Shown here piece by piece: positions 7,727 through 16,800 of a stretch of 64,000 nucleotides of DNA. The first letter of the stretch is position 1, and each line of letters begins with the position of its first letter. Position numbers and translations under genes: made by a program. This DNA is from Sphingobium sp. MI1205. Its GTDB lineage: Bacteria > Pseudomonadota > Alphaproteobacteria > Sphingomonadales > Sphingomonadaceae. The stretch is from positions 2,981,501 through 3,045,500 of the forward strand of contig NZ_CP005188.1 of the NCBI RefSeq assembly GCF_001563285.1, in the 5' to 3' direction. The notes under the pieces were generated by a model. The model saw only the letters and a program-made list of their open reading frames with translations, ran no database searches and had not been told where the DNA came from.

Positions 7727-8379
7727 GTCAAATCCCCCGTCATGGTCCAGATATTCGTCCCGACCTTTTTGAGCTGGCAAACGGCATATTGGCCGTTGCT
7801 GGTGTAGAGCGATCCCCGGCTATGGATGGTGACGCCCGCGCCGGGCGAAACTGTCACCGCGCCCGCGCCGTTCTGTTCAAAGGTGAGCACGGAACCGGCG
7901 GGCCAACTCACGGACGCCTCCGGCGGAATGGTGAACGTCACCGGGGATGCGTTGGTGAAAAGGATATAGCCCCCGGCATCGGCGCGGACGGCGGTGTATG
8001 TGGTGCCGGATTGTGTGGTGGGGCCCGAGGCGGCGCCAGGGCCAAAGGGGTTCCAGCTTGTTCCGTCATAGATGATCGAAACCTGCTCGTCGGCCACATA
8101 GGCGGTGAGACCAGCCCAGGGGGCAAGCTTTATCCAGCCGGTGTTTTGATAAAAGGTCAGCTTGCCGGTGTGCGCCGCCCAATCGCCGGTCGGGCTGGCC
8201 GGGATGAGATAGGCGTCCGATTGCGCCGGCGAGCCCGGCGGTGTGGCCGTGGCGCGGCTCTTGATAATGAAATGCCCCGCACCCTGGATCAGGTAACGGA
8301 GCATTTCATTGACGGTCACTTCGGGAACGTCCTGGCCTTCCGTCAATTCGGTATAGCCAAAGCGTGGTGCGGTGCTCAT
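7723..8379 (-). CDS. DUF2793-like phage tail-associated protein
   Basis: This protein of about 218 residues starts MSTAPRFGYTELTEGQDVPE after the ribosome binding site GAAAGGATC. That N-terminus and the following DAYLIPASPTGDWAAH...WAGLTAYVADE pattern are characteristic of the DUF2793 family found beside tail-tip genes in sphingomonad and rhodobacterial phages. The C-terminal part is a beta-rich module that may be exposed on the fibre. It lies directly after the large tail-tip gene. Confidence 0.8.
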   Translation of the reverse strand: MSTAPRFGYTELTEGQDVPEVTVNEMLRYLIQGAGHFIIKSRATATPPGSPAQSDAYLIPASPTGDWAAHTGKLTFYQNTGWIKLAPWAGLTAYVADEQVSIIYDGTSWNPFGPGAASGPTTQSGTTYTAVRADAGGYILFTNASPVTFTIPPEASVSWPAGSVLTFEQNGAGAVTVSPGAGVTIHSRGSLYTSNGQYAVCQLKKVGTNIWTMTGDLT

Positions 8380-8389
8380 GTAGATCCTT

Positions 8390-11300
8390 TCAGAACGTCC
8401 CAACCGTTGCGAAGCCACGGCCCGCAAGATCACTCAGCTGGTAGGTAGCCAGGGCCAGTTCGCCCAATTCCAGCTCGGCGCCGAAATCGGCCACCTGCTG
8501 AGCAGCGGTATAGGTCGCGCTCGGCGATGTGATCGAAATGACCCGCTTTTCATCCGCGCCGTCCAGAACGACCAGTTCGTAAGCCTCTGTTGCTTCGCCC
8601 AAGGGGATAGCGCCCCCACCCGTCCAGGCGCCGCCCAGGCGCGTCCGGCGCACCCATGTGATCGTCCAGTCTCCTGTCACCACATCCTTGGTGGCGTGGA
8701 GATGGCACGGCGCGTAGGGCTTATGGGTTCGGCCGTCATAGGTGAAGGTGATGGGTGTCGCATTGTCCAGCACATCGACCGATCCCAACGCCTTGAAATA
8801 GAGCGTCCTGGCAATGTCCGACGCCCCGCGGGTCATCTTCAGCGTACTGTCAGGAAGGATGAAGCATTCCCCCGCGGCGTGCAGGTCGGTGGCCCATTCC
8901 GTGCCGCGGCGACCCCGCTTGAACCCGGTCAATGTATAGGAGCCATCGCTTTCCAGCGTCGCCGTGGTGAACTGGACCTGCTCGCCGCTCTCGAAGATGA
9001 GGCGGTTGAGCGTCGGATCGGCATTCGCCTCCGCCTCCGTGATGGAGGAGAGCGTGCTGCCGGGCACCATGACATTGACGCCCGCGCCCCGGTCCCAAAG
9101 CGAGCATGTCTCCACATCATTCAGGGCCGCCGTGCAATAGCCCCAGGTCGCCGGGAAATAGGACGGGACGTTCGCGACCTCCGCATCATAGTTCACCCCG
9201 TCGCGCGCCTCATAGAAGGCAGCGCCCAGCCACGCCCCCTCGGCCGCCGGTCCAGCGCCGATCGTGAGGAAAGGCGAAACCGCATCGTCGGCATCGACCA
9301 CATAGGTTGTGTCGATGATGAAGGCCCGCGTCGGCATCGGCACCAGCAGGACTTCCGCGACATGGCCGCTCGCGATCTGGCCGGTGCTGGTGGACAATGT
9401 AGCCACCAGCGGATCGTCCCGCTTCATCTCGATCTGGACCGCGCCGCGCTTCTCGATCGTCATCGCCTTCACCCGGCCGCGCTTGGCGATTCCGTCGAAG
9501 TCGAGGTCATAGACATCGCCAGGCTCGATCTTGAGCATCTGCGACGTCACCACGAATTTGTAGCCTTCCCGGCTATACCAGCGGCGGCGCAGCCAGCGTT
9601 CCGTCAGCTGCTGGGCGTCGTCGGGCATCAGGGCGAGCGTGGTGAGGTTGAGCGACAGCTCCCGAACGCTGTCCGTCACGTCGAGCGGGATCTGGTCGGC
9701 CGCATTATTGGGCTGCTGGTCGGCGGTGAGGTCTGAATAGTTGACGCTCACCCGGCGCGGCAGGTCCGTGTCCAGCTCGCGGGGCATGTCATAGCGTGCC
9801 CGCGGCCCGCTGTCGGTAACGAAATCCTCGACGTCCATCGAGCCAAGGCTGGCGCGACCGAGCTTGATGAACTCCAGCCCGAAATCATGCGGGCGCACGA
9901 TGCTGTCATGGACGTCCAGCAACGGCTCCAGAATGTCCCGGCCGCTCCCTTGCGTCCAGCTGTAGTTGACACGTTGGGTCAGTTCCGATGCATCGACGTC
10001 GGCCAGGTCGAGCCCGCACCGTTCCGACACGTCCATGATGACGGCCTCCAGCGTCGTGCCCGGATCGCCGGGCCGATCGAGATAACGGATCGTCAGCGTG
10101 GCGTCATATTGCGGCCAGCAGAGAAGCGCATGAAGATTGCTGCTGTAGAGAATGCCGTCCGCATCCTCGAATTTCCAGTCCAGCCCGTTAACCGTACGAA
10201 TGACGGAAAGATCAGAAAGGCTCACTTCCGAATAGTTGAGCCAGATCGACGAAGAGCCGGGCGCGAGGTTCCCCCACTGCTTGGCGGAGCTATAGACGTC
10301 GCCGCCCATTGCCACAGTATCCACGATGGACAATGTCTCATCATCGATCTTGATGAGATAATCGTGCCCCCAATGCACCACGAAATGCCCGTCATAATGG
10401 GCAAAGGAGGTCGCGCCGCCGTTGTAGAAGGTGCCGGTGTTGAGGTGTGCAAATCCAGGCGTGGTGCGGCCGCTAATGTTGGAAATGCGGAGCAGATAGA
10501 GGTCATCCCAACTATCGAAGAATCCCGCAATGCTCCCCGAAACCCACACATCGCCATAGCTGTCAACGCAACAGGCCCGAACGGTCCAGGCAGAGAGGTC
10601 GCCAAAATCGGTCGTGAAAAACTCCGCCAAACCCGCCATGCCGAAGGTGTAAAAGCGCGTGATGAAGGCTTGCCCGAAGGTGACAAGCAGGTCCGATCCG
10701 TCCGGTAGTTGCACCACCCGGAGGCCATCCTGGTAAAGCACCGACTGCGATCCGGTGAAAACGCCGTCCACCGAATAGAAGCGGATGCCGCCATCCCCCA
10801 GGAGAGCCGCGGCCCCCGTGGAGAACATGCCGGCTTCGCCAACGCCTATTCCTGCTGCTGGGGCTGTACGGAGCCGGGTCCGGGACGGAAGGTGCCAAAG
10901 CTCAATCCGATCATTTCCGAACCATGCGAGCTTTGTTCCATCCGCGCTTATGCAAGTGTTCCATAGACGGTTATTCCCAACCGTTACCGGGAAGCTCTCA
11001 TAGGGATAGCCGTGGCTTTCCTCGCGCTGCGCCTCGACGCTGATCTGCGGGATGCGATTCCCGAACTTCTCCAGCGGGATTTCCTCGAAGACGATATAGG
11101 CGACGCCCTTGTAATGCGGGCAGGAATTCGCGCCGTGCTTGCTTTCGACGTCGGCGAGCATTCGGGGATCGGCTTCCTGATCCTCCGTGCCGAGATAGAT
11201 GCGGAGATGCTCGGTCAGCTGGATATTGGTGGTGCGCGTCCCCTTGCCCTTGTTGGTGGTGGAGGTCGTGCCGATGTTGAACACTTGGATCGGGCCCGGC

Positions 11301-11647
11301 CCGGTGATGTCATAGACCAGATGCTTGTCGAACCAGATGCGCGTCACCCGGTCGATCTCATGATCCGCGACCACGACCGCCCAGCTCCCGAAATAGCTAT
11401 ATTCGGTATGCTTGCCGCCCTTGGTCTTGCTCTTACGCTTCACCTCGCGGATCGGCTCCGCCCAGATGATCGGCACGGCAGAAAAGCGGCGCGTGCCGTA
11501 GAAGTAATTGAGCGGGGTGCCATAGTCGGCAACCGTGACGTCCAGGCTGTCGAGGCGCGGCCCCTCGATCTTGTTCGTCATCTGCAGCGCCATCTGGCCG
11601 GCGGTCAGCGCCGCCGTGACGGCAAGGGAGACTGGATCAATCGACAT
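8390..11647 (-). CDS. Large tail-tip/host-specificity protein (GTA gp15-like)
   Basis: This 1085-residue protein is the central tail-tip (baseplate hub/host specificity) subunit. Residues 1-205 resemble the N-terminus of the putative phage tail protein family, with LEKFGNRIPQISVE. The region from about 540 carries the hub segment MDVSERCGLDLADVD and the family body through ALMPDDAQQLTERWL. Residues 210-520 are a different, Trp/Asp/Gly-rich repetitive segment like a beta-propeller. It lacks the TIM-barrel glycosidase domain of longer GTA homologues. It overlaps the NlpC/P60 gene at its start. Confidence 0.88.
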   Translation of the reverse strand: MSIDPVSLAVTAALTAGQMALQMTNKIEGPRLDSLDVTVADYGTPLNYFYGTRRFSAVPIIWAEPIREVKRKSKTKGGKHTEYSYFGSWAVVVADHEIDRVTRIWFDKHLVYDITGPGPIQVFNIGTTSTTNKGKGTRTTNIQLTEHLRIYLGTEDQEADPRMLADVESKHGANSCPHYKGVAYIVFEEIPLEKFGNRIPQISVEAQREESHGYPYESFPVTVGNNRLWNTCISADGTKLAWFGNDRIELWHLPSRTRLRTAPAAGIGVGEAGMFSTGAAALLGDGGIRFYSVDGVFTGSQSVLYQDGLRVVQLPDGSDLLVTFGQAFITRFYTFGMAGLAEFFTTDFGDLSAWTVRACCVDSYGDVWVSGSIAGFFDSWDDLYLLRISNISGRTTPGFAHLNTGTFYNGGATSFAHYDGHFVVHWGHDYLIKIDDETLSIVDTVAMGGDVYSSAKQWGNLAPGSSSIWLNYSEVSLSDLSVIRTVNGLDWKFEDADGILYSSNLHALLCWPQYDATLTIRYLDRPGDPGTTLEAVIMDVSERCGLDLADVDASELTQRVNYSWTQGSGRDILEPLLDVHDSIVRPHDFGLEFIKLGRASLGSMDVEDFVTDSGPRARYDMPRELDTDLPRRVSVNYSDLTADQQPNNAADQIPLDVTDSVRELSLNLTTLALMPDDAQQLTERWLRRRWYSREGYKFVVTSQMLKIEPGDVYDLDFDGIAKRGRVKAMTIEKRGAVQIEMKRDDPLVATLSTSTGQIASGHVAEVLLVPMPTRAFIIDTTYVVDADDAVSPFLTIGAGPAAEGAWLGAAFYEARDGVNYDAEVANVPSYFPATWGYCTAALNDVETCSLWDRGAGVNVMVPGSTLSSITEAEANADPTLNRLIFESGEQVQFTTATLESDGSYTLTGFKRGRRGTEWATDLHAAGECFILPDSTLKMTRGASDIARTLYFKALGSVDVLDNATPITFTYDGRTHKPYAPCHLHATKDVVTGDWTITWVRRTRLGGAWTGGGAIPLGEATEAYELVVLDGADEKRVISITSPSATYTAAQQVADFGAELELGELALATYQLSDLAGRGFATVGTF

Positions 11648-12062
11648 TATGCGTCCGCCATGCCCAGCTGCTGTCGATCGCCGCGCACCAGATGGCGCCC
11701 ATCGGCACTTCGACCACGCATTTCGGGCCTTTTCCGTAAGTGTGGATCATCCGTCCCGGTTCGGTCAGGATGGCGAGATGCTGGGCCTTGCCGCCCACGC
11801 GCAGCAACAGGACGTCACCGGGCCGCGCCTCCTCGGCCTGGTCGAACAGCGCGGCGAGGCCCTGGCGCAGATAGGCGGCATCGATGCTGCGGTGATAGGC
11901 CGTCGCCCGCGCGAAGACGCTCTCCGCCTCGGTCAGCCCCAGCGCCCGCGCCACCCCGGCGACCAGCCCTTTGCAATCGCAGCCAACGCCCTTGACCGAC
12001 GCCTCCCAATGGAAGGGCGTTCCGATCCAGGACCGCGCTTCCGCGACGATGGCGTCACGCAC
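11637..12062 (-). CDS. NlpC/P60 family tail peptidase
   Basis: This 141-residue cysteine peptidase has the motif GCDCKGLV with the nucleophile at Cys30 and the catalytic histidine in KAQHLAIL. Such proteins (gp14 in gene transfer agents, the NlpC-like part of gpK in lambda) sit at the tail tip and cut peptide links in peptidoglycan during DNA entry. It lies between DUF2163 and the large tail-tip gene, the standard order, and overlaps both. Confidence 0.92.
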   Translation of the reverse strand: MRDAIVAEARSWIGTPFHWEASVKGVGCDCKGLVAGVARALGLTEAESVFARATAYHRSIDAAYLRQGLAALFDQAEEARPGDVLLLRVGGKAQHLAILTEPGRMIHTYGKGPKCVVEVPMGAIWCAAIDSSWAWRTHNVD

Positions 12063-12921
12063 CGGCAGACCCCGGCACCGGCACCTTCAGCACCTGGTCG
12101 GAACCCGGCACCTCGAAGAAGGCGCGGGCGTTGGCGATGTTGTCCCGCTCCATGCAGCCCGCTCGCGTCTTTGGACAGCCGCGCGACAGGGTGACGGTAT
12201 CGCCGACCTGCGGCGCCGTGGGCAGCGGCTCCATCAGGGTGATCGCGCCGGCAGCGGTCCAGTCGAAGATGCGGACGGGCTTGATCCCGACCATCTCGCC
12301 CAGGGTGAAGACCAGCTTGCCGGCATTGAAATAGTCGTTCGCGAAGCTACCGGCGAAGCTGATCTGGAACCGCATGGCGTCCGTCACCACGCCGATCGCG
12401 CCGTCCACCGTCTCCACCGCGCGTCCGCAGCGCGCGTCGCCATGATCGGCGCTGCACAGGTTGGAGATCACACGGCCGATGACCTGGTTGTATCGGTCGA
12501 TCTGGCTGCGGATGCCGAAGGTGAACTTGCCGCCCTCCATCCGCGCTTCCGCGACATTGCCCGCGAGCTGGGCGATCTCCCCGTCCGCTGGCGTGCTCCA
12601 GTTGATCTCGAACAGGCGGGCGCGGGCGCGATCATAGCGACCGCCCATGACGGCGATGCGCGTGACGATCTCGCCCAGCGGTCCGGTCGACTCGAAATTG
12701 TCGACGTCGAAGCCTTCGCTCAGAGCCACGTCGCTGCCGAACATGCCCACCGCCGGCGAATAGCTGGCCGACCCGTCACCCAGGTCATAGTCGATCGAAC
12801 GATTATGATCGGTGAAGGCCATGACGGTGCCATCGGTAAGGTCGAGCCGCAGCATCCGGCAGCGGGTGTGTGTGCGGCCCGCAAGCATGATATTCATGCC
12901 GCTGCTGAGCGTGCGGCTCAC
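12055..12921 (-). CDS. DUF2163 tail-tip protein (GTA gp13-like)
   Basis: This 288-residue protein carries the DUF2163/BR0599 pattern. It has a beta-rich N-terminal half (LDLTDGTVMAFTDHNR) and a conserved cysteine-containing region with SADHGDARCGR and later SRGCPKTRAGCMER. In gene transfer agents the equivalent protein forms a hub of the tail tip and may bind an iron-sulfur cluster. It overlaps its neighbours by a few bases on both sides. Confidence 0.92.
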   Translation of the reverse strand: MSRTLSSGMNIMLAGRTHTRCRMLRLDLTDGTVMAFTDHNRSIDYDLGDGSASYSPAVGMFGSDVALSEGFDVDNFESTGPLGEIVTRIAVMGGRYDRARARLFEINWSTPADGEIAQLAGNVAEARMEGGKFTFGIRSQIDRYNQVIGRVISNLCSADHGDARCGRAVETVDGAIGVVTDAMRFQISFAGSFANDYFNAGKLVFTLGEMVGIKPVRIFDWTAAGAITLMEPLPTAPQVGDTVTLSRGCPKTRAGCMERDNIANARAFFEVPGSDQVLKVPVPGSAGA

Positions 12922-13517
12922 TCGCGCACCTCTTTCAGCGTGATCGTCTCTATATGCTCATAGTCGGCGGAATAGCCGAGGGTCTGGAGCGGCCCGTCAA
13001 ACCGGACGGGGATATCGAATTCACCCGTGACGCTGACCGCGACGCCGATCGCGGGGGCGCTGGAGAAGGTCAGCACGCCCGTCGCATAGTTGATGGAATA
13101 GCCCGATAGCTGCTGGACGCCGTTCTTATAGACCAGCAGGGAAGAGACAGGCCGGGTGATGTTCCGACTTTGCGTGACGCCATCAACGGTCCAGCTTTGC
13201 TTGAGCTGGAACGCGGTTGCGACGCCGTTGCCGGTGCCGATAACCTCGGCCGTTAGTTGATAGTCCGCCCAGTCCCGGAACCGGAAGCTATGGAGATTCC
13301 CGCGCGCCGCCTTGAACATGGCGACCACGGCCAGATAGATGGAATCGTCGCGCGCCGAGGTCGGGAAGCTGATGTCGAATTCGCGCAAGGACTGCGAGGC
13401 GCGGGCATTGCGGACTTCCCATCCGCCATCGGTGGTGACGATCTCGATATCCTCGACATCGCGGCGAATAGCGCCGATCTCCACCTCGTGCGGCAGATGC
13501 TCATTAATGAAAGCCAT
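12918..13517 (-). CDS. DUF2460 distal tail protein (GTA gp12-like)
   Basis: This 199-residue protein starts MAFINEHLPHEVEIGA and contains the FRDWADYQ element typical of DUF2460, the distal-tail protein family of gene transfer agents and related siphophages. It would connect the tail tube and tape measure to the tip. Its ATG shares a base with the stop of the tape-measure gene, in line with the dense packing of this module. Confidence 0.92.
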   Translation of the reverse strand: MAFINEHLPHEVEIGAIRRDVEDIEIVTTDGGWEVRNARASQSLREFDISFPTSARDDSIYLAVVAMFKAARGNLHSFRFRDWADYQLTAEVIGTGNGVATAFQLKQSWTVDGVTQSRNITRPVSSLLVYKNGVQQLSGYSINYATGVLTFSSAPAIGVAVSVTGEFDIPVRFDGPLQTLGYSADYEHIETITLKEVRE

Positions 13518-15652
13518 CAGTAGCCCCTCTTGGACGTCAGGGCGATCTTGTTCCGGAGGACAGCTGCGGCCTGGTTCGCTGTTTCCCGCGCCTCGCGGGC
13601 GTTGGTCACACCGGGGAAGACCATCGATCCGATGCTGATGCCGGCGCCACCCGATCGCGCCGCCAGCTGGGTCGCATCGTTGCTGTGGATGTAACCGGAA
13701 CGCTGCGCGGTGAAGAGTTCCGGCCCATGCTCGCCAACCAGATAGGTGCGGCCCGAAGACACGGGACCGCCCAACGCCCGCGCGCCACCGAAGATGCTGC
13801 CGAACAGACTTTTCAGGGCGCTGCCGAGAAAACTGCCGAGCCCGCCTTCACCGAAAATTGATACTTCCAGCTGTCGGAGCGAGTCGGTGATTGCATGATC
13901 GAGCACGCGCGAGAGACCGTCGCGCAACGCATCGCCCAGCGAGGCCCGGCCCGTCAGGAAATCGCGCAGCCCGCCCATGATGCTGTCACCCAGGGAGTTG
14001 CCGAAGCTCTCCAGCGCCTGCTGCGCCTTCGTCGCTGCAGGCTGCAGATTGACGAGGACAGGAACAATATCGCCCAGCGCTGCCTTGGTGCGCTGCAGAA
14101 CGTCAACATCACCCGTCAGCGCCAGTTCATTCTGCCGGTCGGCCAGCTGGCCGGTGAGCTTGTCCCGCGCCTTGCCATATACTGACGGGTCGAGATTGCC
14201 CTTGGCCTGATCGAGCAGCGCCAGATCACTCAGCAGAGACTGGATCTCCGCCTGTTCGGGGAACAGCCGGTCGAGCAGCCCGGAAATGTTCGACGCCATG
14301 TCCTTGAACGCCTTGGCGCCGGCGCTGGTCGCCTTGTTGATCGGCTGCACCATGACCTTATCGAGCCGGGCCATCTCGGCGCCGATGTCGTCGACCAGGT
14401 CGGGCACATAGCTATGACCGACAACCACGTCCCACAGCCATTTGAACTTGTCGGCGACCGACTGGATGCCAGCCTTCACGGTGTTCCAGATGGCGCTCAG
14501 CTTGTCGCCGATCCACGTCTTCACCCCATTATAGAGGTTGCGCAGCACCGGCTCGATTTTGTCCCAGTTCTTCCAGGCCAGATAGACGGCCGCGACCGCC
14601 GCGGCCACGGCAGCAAGGGGCACCAGGATCGGCGCCAGCGCAACCAGCACCGCGCCGATCGCCGGGATGACGCCCGTCGTAATGATGGTGACGAACGTGC
14701 CGAACGCCGCAGCCACCGGGCCGAGCACTGGCAGGATCGCGCCGAGGCCCGTCACGAGGCTGCCGATGCCGATCAGCACCGGGCCCAGGGCCGCAGCAGC
14801 CGCGCCGACGATCAGCACCCATTTCTGGGTTTCGGGCGAAAGGCCGTTGAAGGCGTCCAGCACGCTCACGAGCGCGTCCGCCAGAACCGGGATGATGGGC
14901 AGCAGCTTTTCGCCGATGGCGTCACCGGCCTGGCCGAGCTTGACCATGACCTCGCGCATCGGGTCAGCCTTTGCCGCGGCCTCGGCAGCGCCGCCGAACT
15001 GGCGGTTGAGTTCGCCCAGGATGATCGCCTGCGCGCCGGCGACGTTGCCGGCCTCCTGCATGGTCTTGATCTGCTCTTTCTGCTGCTCCGTGAACTGGAT
15101 GCCGACACGGGAAAGGGCGGTGAGGCCCTTGATTGGATCGTTGAGCGCCTTGCCGACCATCAGCGTCGCGCCCTGCAGATCGCCTTCCATGCGGGAGGCG
15201 AGATCGACCGCCGCCTGCTGCGCCTTCTTGAAATTGTCGCCGGCGACATTGCCGAAGGTCAGCAGGTTGGCCGTCGACTTCTTCAGGATCTCGTCGGCAT
15301 CGAACAGGCTCTTGAGTTCCAGGCCATCCGCGAACTTCGACAACTCGGCGCTGGACAGACCCGCGGTGTTCCCCATCGATGCGATAGCCGCGTCAACCTG
15401 CGCCATCGCCGCCTGCTGCGCCTTGAAGCCCTGGACGGACGCCGCAGCGAAGGCCGCCAGCGGCGCCGACACTGCGAGCGACAGCTTGGCGCCCATATCC
15501 TTGATGCCGTCGCCCGACTTCTGCAGCGACTTCTGCGCCGCCTTCATGCGCTTTTCGGCGTCGCCAACCCCCTCTTCGAAGGCGAGGCTGTCGAAGCCGA
15601 GCACATATTTCAGATAGCCAAGGACGACGCCCTGACCCTGTTTCGTTGCCAT
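13517..15652 (-). CDS. Tail tape measure protein
   Basis: This 711-residue protein has a long helical N-terminal region with heptad-like spacing, a hydrophobic central region (about residues 275-350, several Ala/Val/Ile-rich helices) and the C-terminal motif GRTYLVGEHGPELFTAQ seen in many tape-measure proteins. It sets tail length and may form the channel in the host membrane. With the rule of thumb of about 1.5 angstrom per residue, a tail near 105 nm would be expected; this is an inference. It follows the tail-assembly chaperone genes. Confidence 0.93.
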   Translation of the reverse strand: MATKQGQGVVLGYLKYVLGFDSLAFEEGVGDAEKRMKAAQKSLQKSGDGIKDMGAKLSLAVSAPLAAFAAASVQGFKAQQAAMAQVDAAIASMGNTAGLSSAELSKFADGLELKSLFDADEILKKSTANLLTFGNVAGDNFKKAQQAAVDLASRMEGDLQGATLMVGKALNDPIKGLTALSRVGIQFTEQQKEQIKTMQEAGNVAGAQAIILGELNRQFGGAAEAAAKADPMREVMVKLGQAGDAIGEKLLPIIPVLADALVSVLDAFNGLSPETQKWVLIVGAAAAALGPVLIGIGSLVTGLGAILPVLGPVAAAFGTFVTIITTGVIPAIGAVLVALAPILVPLAAVAAAVAAVYLAWKNWDKIEPVLRNLYNGVKTWIGDKLSAIWNTVKAGIQSVADKFKWLWDVVVGHSYVPDLVDDIGAEMARLDKVMVQPINKATSAGAKAFKDMASNISGLLDRLFPEQAEIQSLLSDLALLDQAKGNLDPSVYGKARDKLTGQLADRQNELALTGDVDVLQRTKAALGDIVPVLVNLQPAATKAQQALESFGNSLGDSIMGGLRDFLTGRASLGDALRDGLSRVLDHAITDSLRQLEVSIFGEGGLGSFLGSALKSLFGSIFGGARALGGPVSSGRTYLVGEHGPELFTAQRSGYIHSNDATQLAARSGGAGISIGSMVFPGVTNAREARETANQAAAVLRNKIALTSKRGY

Positions 15653-15679
15653 GCCGATTCCTCGAAGATGATGAGCTGC

Positions 15680-16000
15680 TTAGGGCGCCGCCGCCCCGCC
15701 TTTGTCCTGGCGATCCTTGAACCGCCGCAGCATCGACAGCACCGCCGACGCACCCTTCCGATTGGAGCGCGCAGCCTCGCCGATGTAATCCTGCGGGGAC
15801 GCCTTGAACCGTTTGCCCTGCCGCGCCATCGCTTCGATCTGGTGCGCCAGGGTGATGATCCGCTCCTGATGGCCACGGGCGCGGCCTGCGAGGATAGTGC
15901 GGTAGGAGCGGAAGGTCTGGCGCCAGAAGGATTCCGGGTCCAGACCTTCAGCGGCCCAGTTGGTTAGGGCTTCGTCCCAGTCCCAGCGCCCGCCTCGCCC
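15680..16000 (-). CDS. Tail assembly chaperone, -1 frameshift extension (T part)
   Basis: This 106-codon stretch has no start codon of its own but is clearly coding. It reads WDWDEALTNWAAEGLDPESF, then an arginine-rich helical region, and stops at 15680-15682 just before the tape measure. It is reached by a -1 slip at GGGAAAG (16000-16006) in the upstream chaperone gene, giving a fusion of about 223 residues (15680-16350). This matches the G / G-T arrangement of lambda: both products assist tail assembly by holding the tape measure. A normal gene caller would miss it or call a wrong frame. Confidence 0.8.
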   Translation of the reverse strand, partial: GRGGRWDWDEALTNWAAEGLDPESFWRQTFRSYRTILAGRARGHQERIITLAHQIEAMARQGKRFKASPQDYIGEAARSNRKGASAVLSMLRRFKDRQDKGGAAAP

Positions 16001-16350
16001 TTTCCCTCCGCACTCGCATCGGGCTTGGGCATGGCGCCCTGCAGGGCCTTGGCGATGGCCTCGCCCACCTGTTCGCCGGCAGACATCAGGTTGATGGCGG
16101 CTGCGAGCGTGATGCTGGGCTGGTGTGCCTTCAGCGCGCCGTAGAGGATCGCGCCGAGATGCTTGATCCGGGGCTTGCGGAGCACCTTGCCGCTATCGAG
16201 GTCGATCACCGGCGTGATTGCCTTCAGCAGGTCGTCCACCGCCATGTCGGCGGCATCCTCGGCCTCCGCCAGGGCCGCGAAGTCGATGACCAGCCTGTAG
16301 ATGCGGCCATCGACCTCGAACGACGCCTCGCCCCGATGGATATTCGCCAT
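15964..16350 (-). CDS. Tail assembly chaperone (G-like, GTA gp10-like)
   Basis: This 128-residue protein, MANIHRGEASFEVDGRIYRL, ends with a Gly/Ala/Glu-rich tail. The N-terminal fold and position between the tail tube and tape-measure genes match the GTA gp10/tail-chaperone family. About 11 codons before its stop lies the slippery heptamer GGGAAAG, so a fraction of ribosomes should continue into the -1 frame and make the longer form. Its start overlaps the end of the tail-tube gene. Confidence 0.9.
   Translation of the reverse strand: MANIHRGEASFEVDGRIYRLVIDFAALAEAEDAADMAVDDLLKAITPVIDLDSGKVLRKPRIKHLGAILYGALKAHQPSITLAAAINLMSAGEQVGEAIAKALQGAMPKPDASAEGKGEAGAGTGTKP
16000..16006 (-). promoter_or_regulatory. 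-1 programmed ribosomal frameshift heptamer GGGAAAG
   Basis: On the minus strand the bases are G-GGA-AAG in the zero frame, a perfect X-XXY-YYZ slippery site and the same heptamer used by lambda gpG-T. After a -1 slip the open frame continues for 106 codons to just before the tape-measure gene. Confidence 0.85.
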
Positions 16351-16799
16351 CAGGCCGGTTCCTCATAGGCTTCAATGGCTTCGATCGTCATCACGCGGAA
16401 GGTCGCGGTCGCCTCGATCACATCCTCGCCGACCTCGCCGCGGTCATAATTGATGCACTTGGCCGTGAGCGAGATCTGGGCGACAGGCACGCCGTCTTCC
16501 GGGATGACGACCAGCATCGCGCGGGTGTCGCCGGCAACACGCGCCGCCTCCAGCAGCGTGTCGGTGGTGGACAGCGGGCGGCTGTTCAGCACCACGTCGA
16601 AGTCGCTGTCCTCATAGAAGGTGCTGAGATATTCGCGGCGCCAGTTCGGCGATTTGAGGTGCGTCTTCTCGACCTGCTCCCGCGCGCCGCCGCCGGGGAT
16701 CTTGTAATTCTTGACCTGCGTCAGCTCATAGAGAGCGGTGCCGTTGTGCAGCCACACCTCTCCCATATAGCCAGTGCTGGCGTCCTGCGTTTCCGCCAT
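16350..16799 (-). CDS. Major tail tube protein
   Basis: This 149-residue protein, MAETQDASTGYMGEVWLHNG, is beta-rich and ends with a repeated EAIEAYEEP-type tail. Size, order (after DUF3168, before the chaperone) and the sequence style fit the tail tube protein family of lambda-like and GTA-like siphophages. It should form stacked hexamers around the tape measure. It overlaps the chaperone start by one base. Confidence 0.88.
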   Translation of the reverse strand: MAETQDASTGYMGEVWLHNGTALYELTQVKNYKIPGGGAREQVEKTHLKSPNWRREYLSTFYEDSDFDVVLNSRPLSTTDTLLEAARVAGDTRAMLVVIPEDGVPVAQISLTAKCINYDRGEVGEDVIEATATFRVMTIEAIEAYEEPA

Positions 16800-16800
16800 C

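Noticed and set aside
11637..13517. A gene transfer agent cluster rather than a phage
   Set aside because: Tail genes resemble those of gene transfer agents, but integrase, att sites, lysogeny switch, replication genes and a normal HNH-terminase module show a true prophage.
14414..15967. Long plus-strand open frame opposite the tape measure
   Set aside because: A high-GC shadow of the tape measure and chaperone genes; low-complexity His/Arg/Asp-rich product and no family features.
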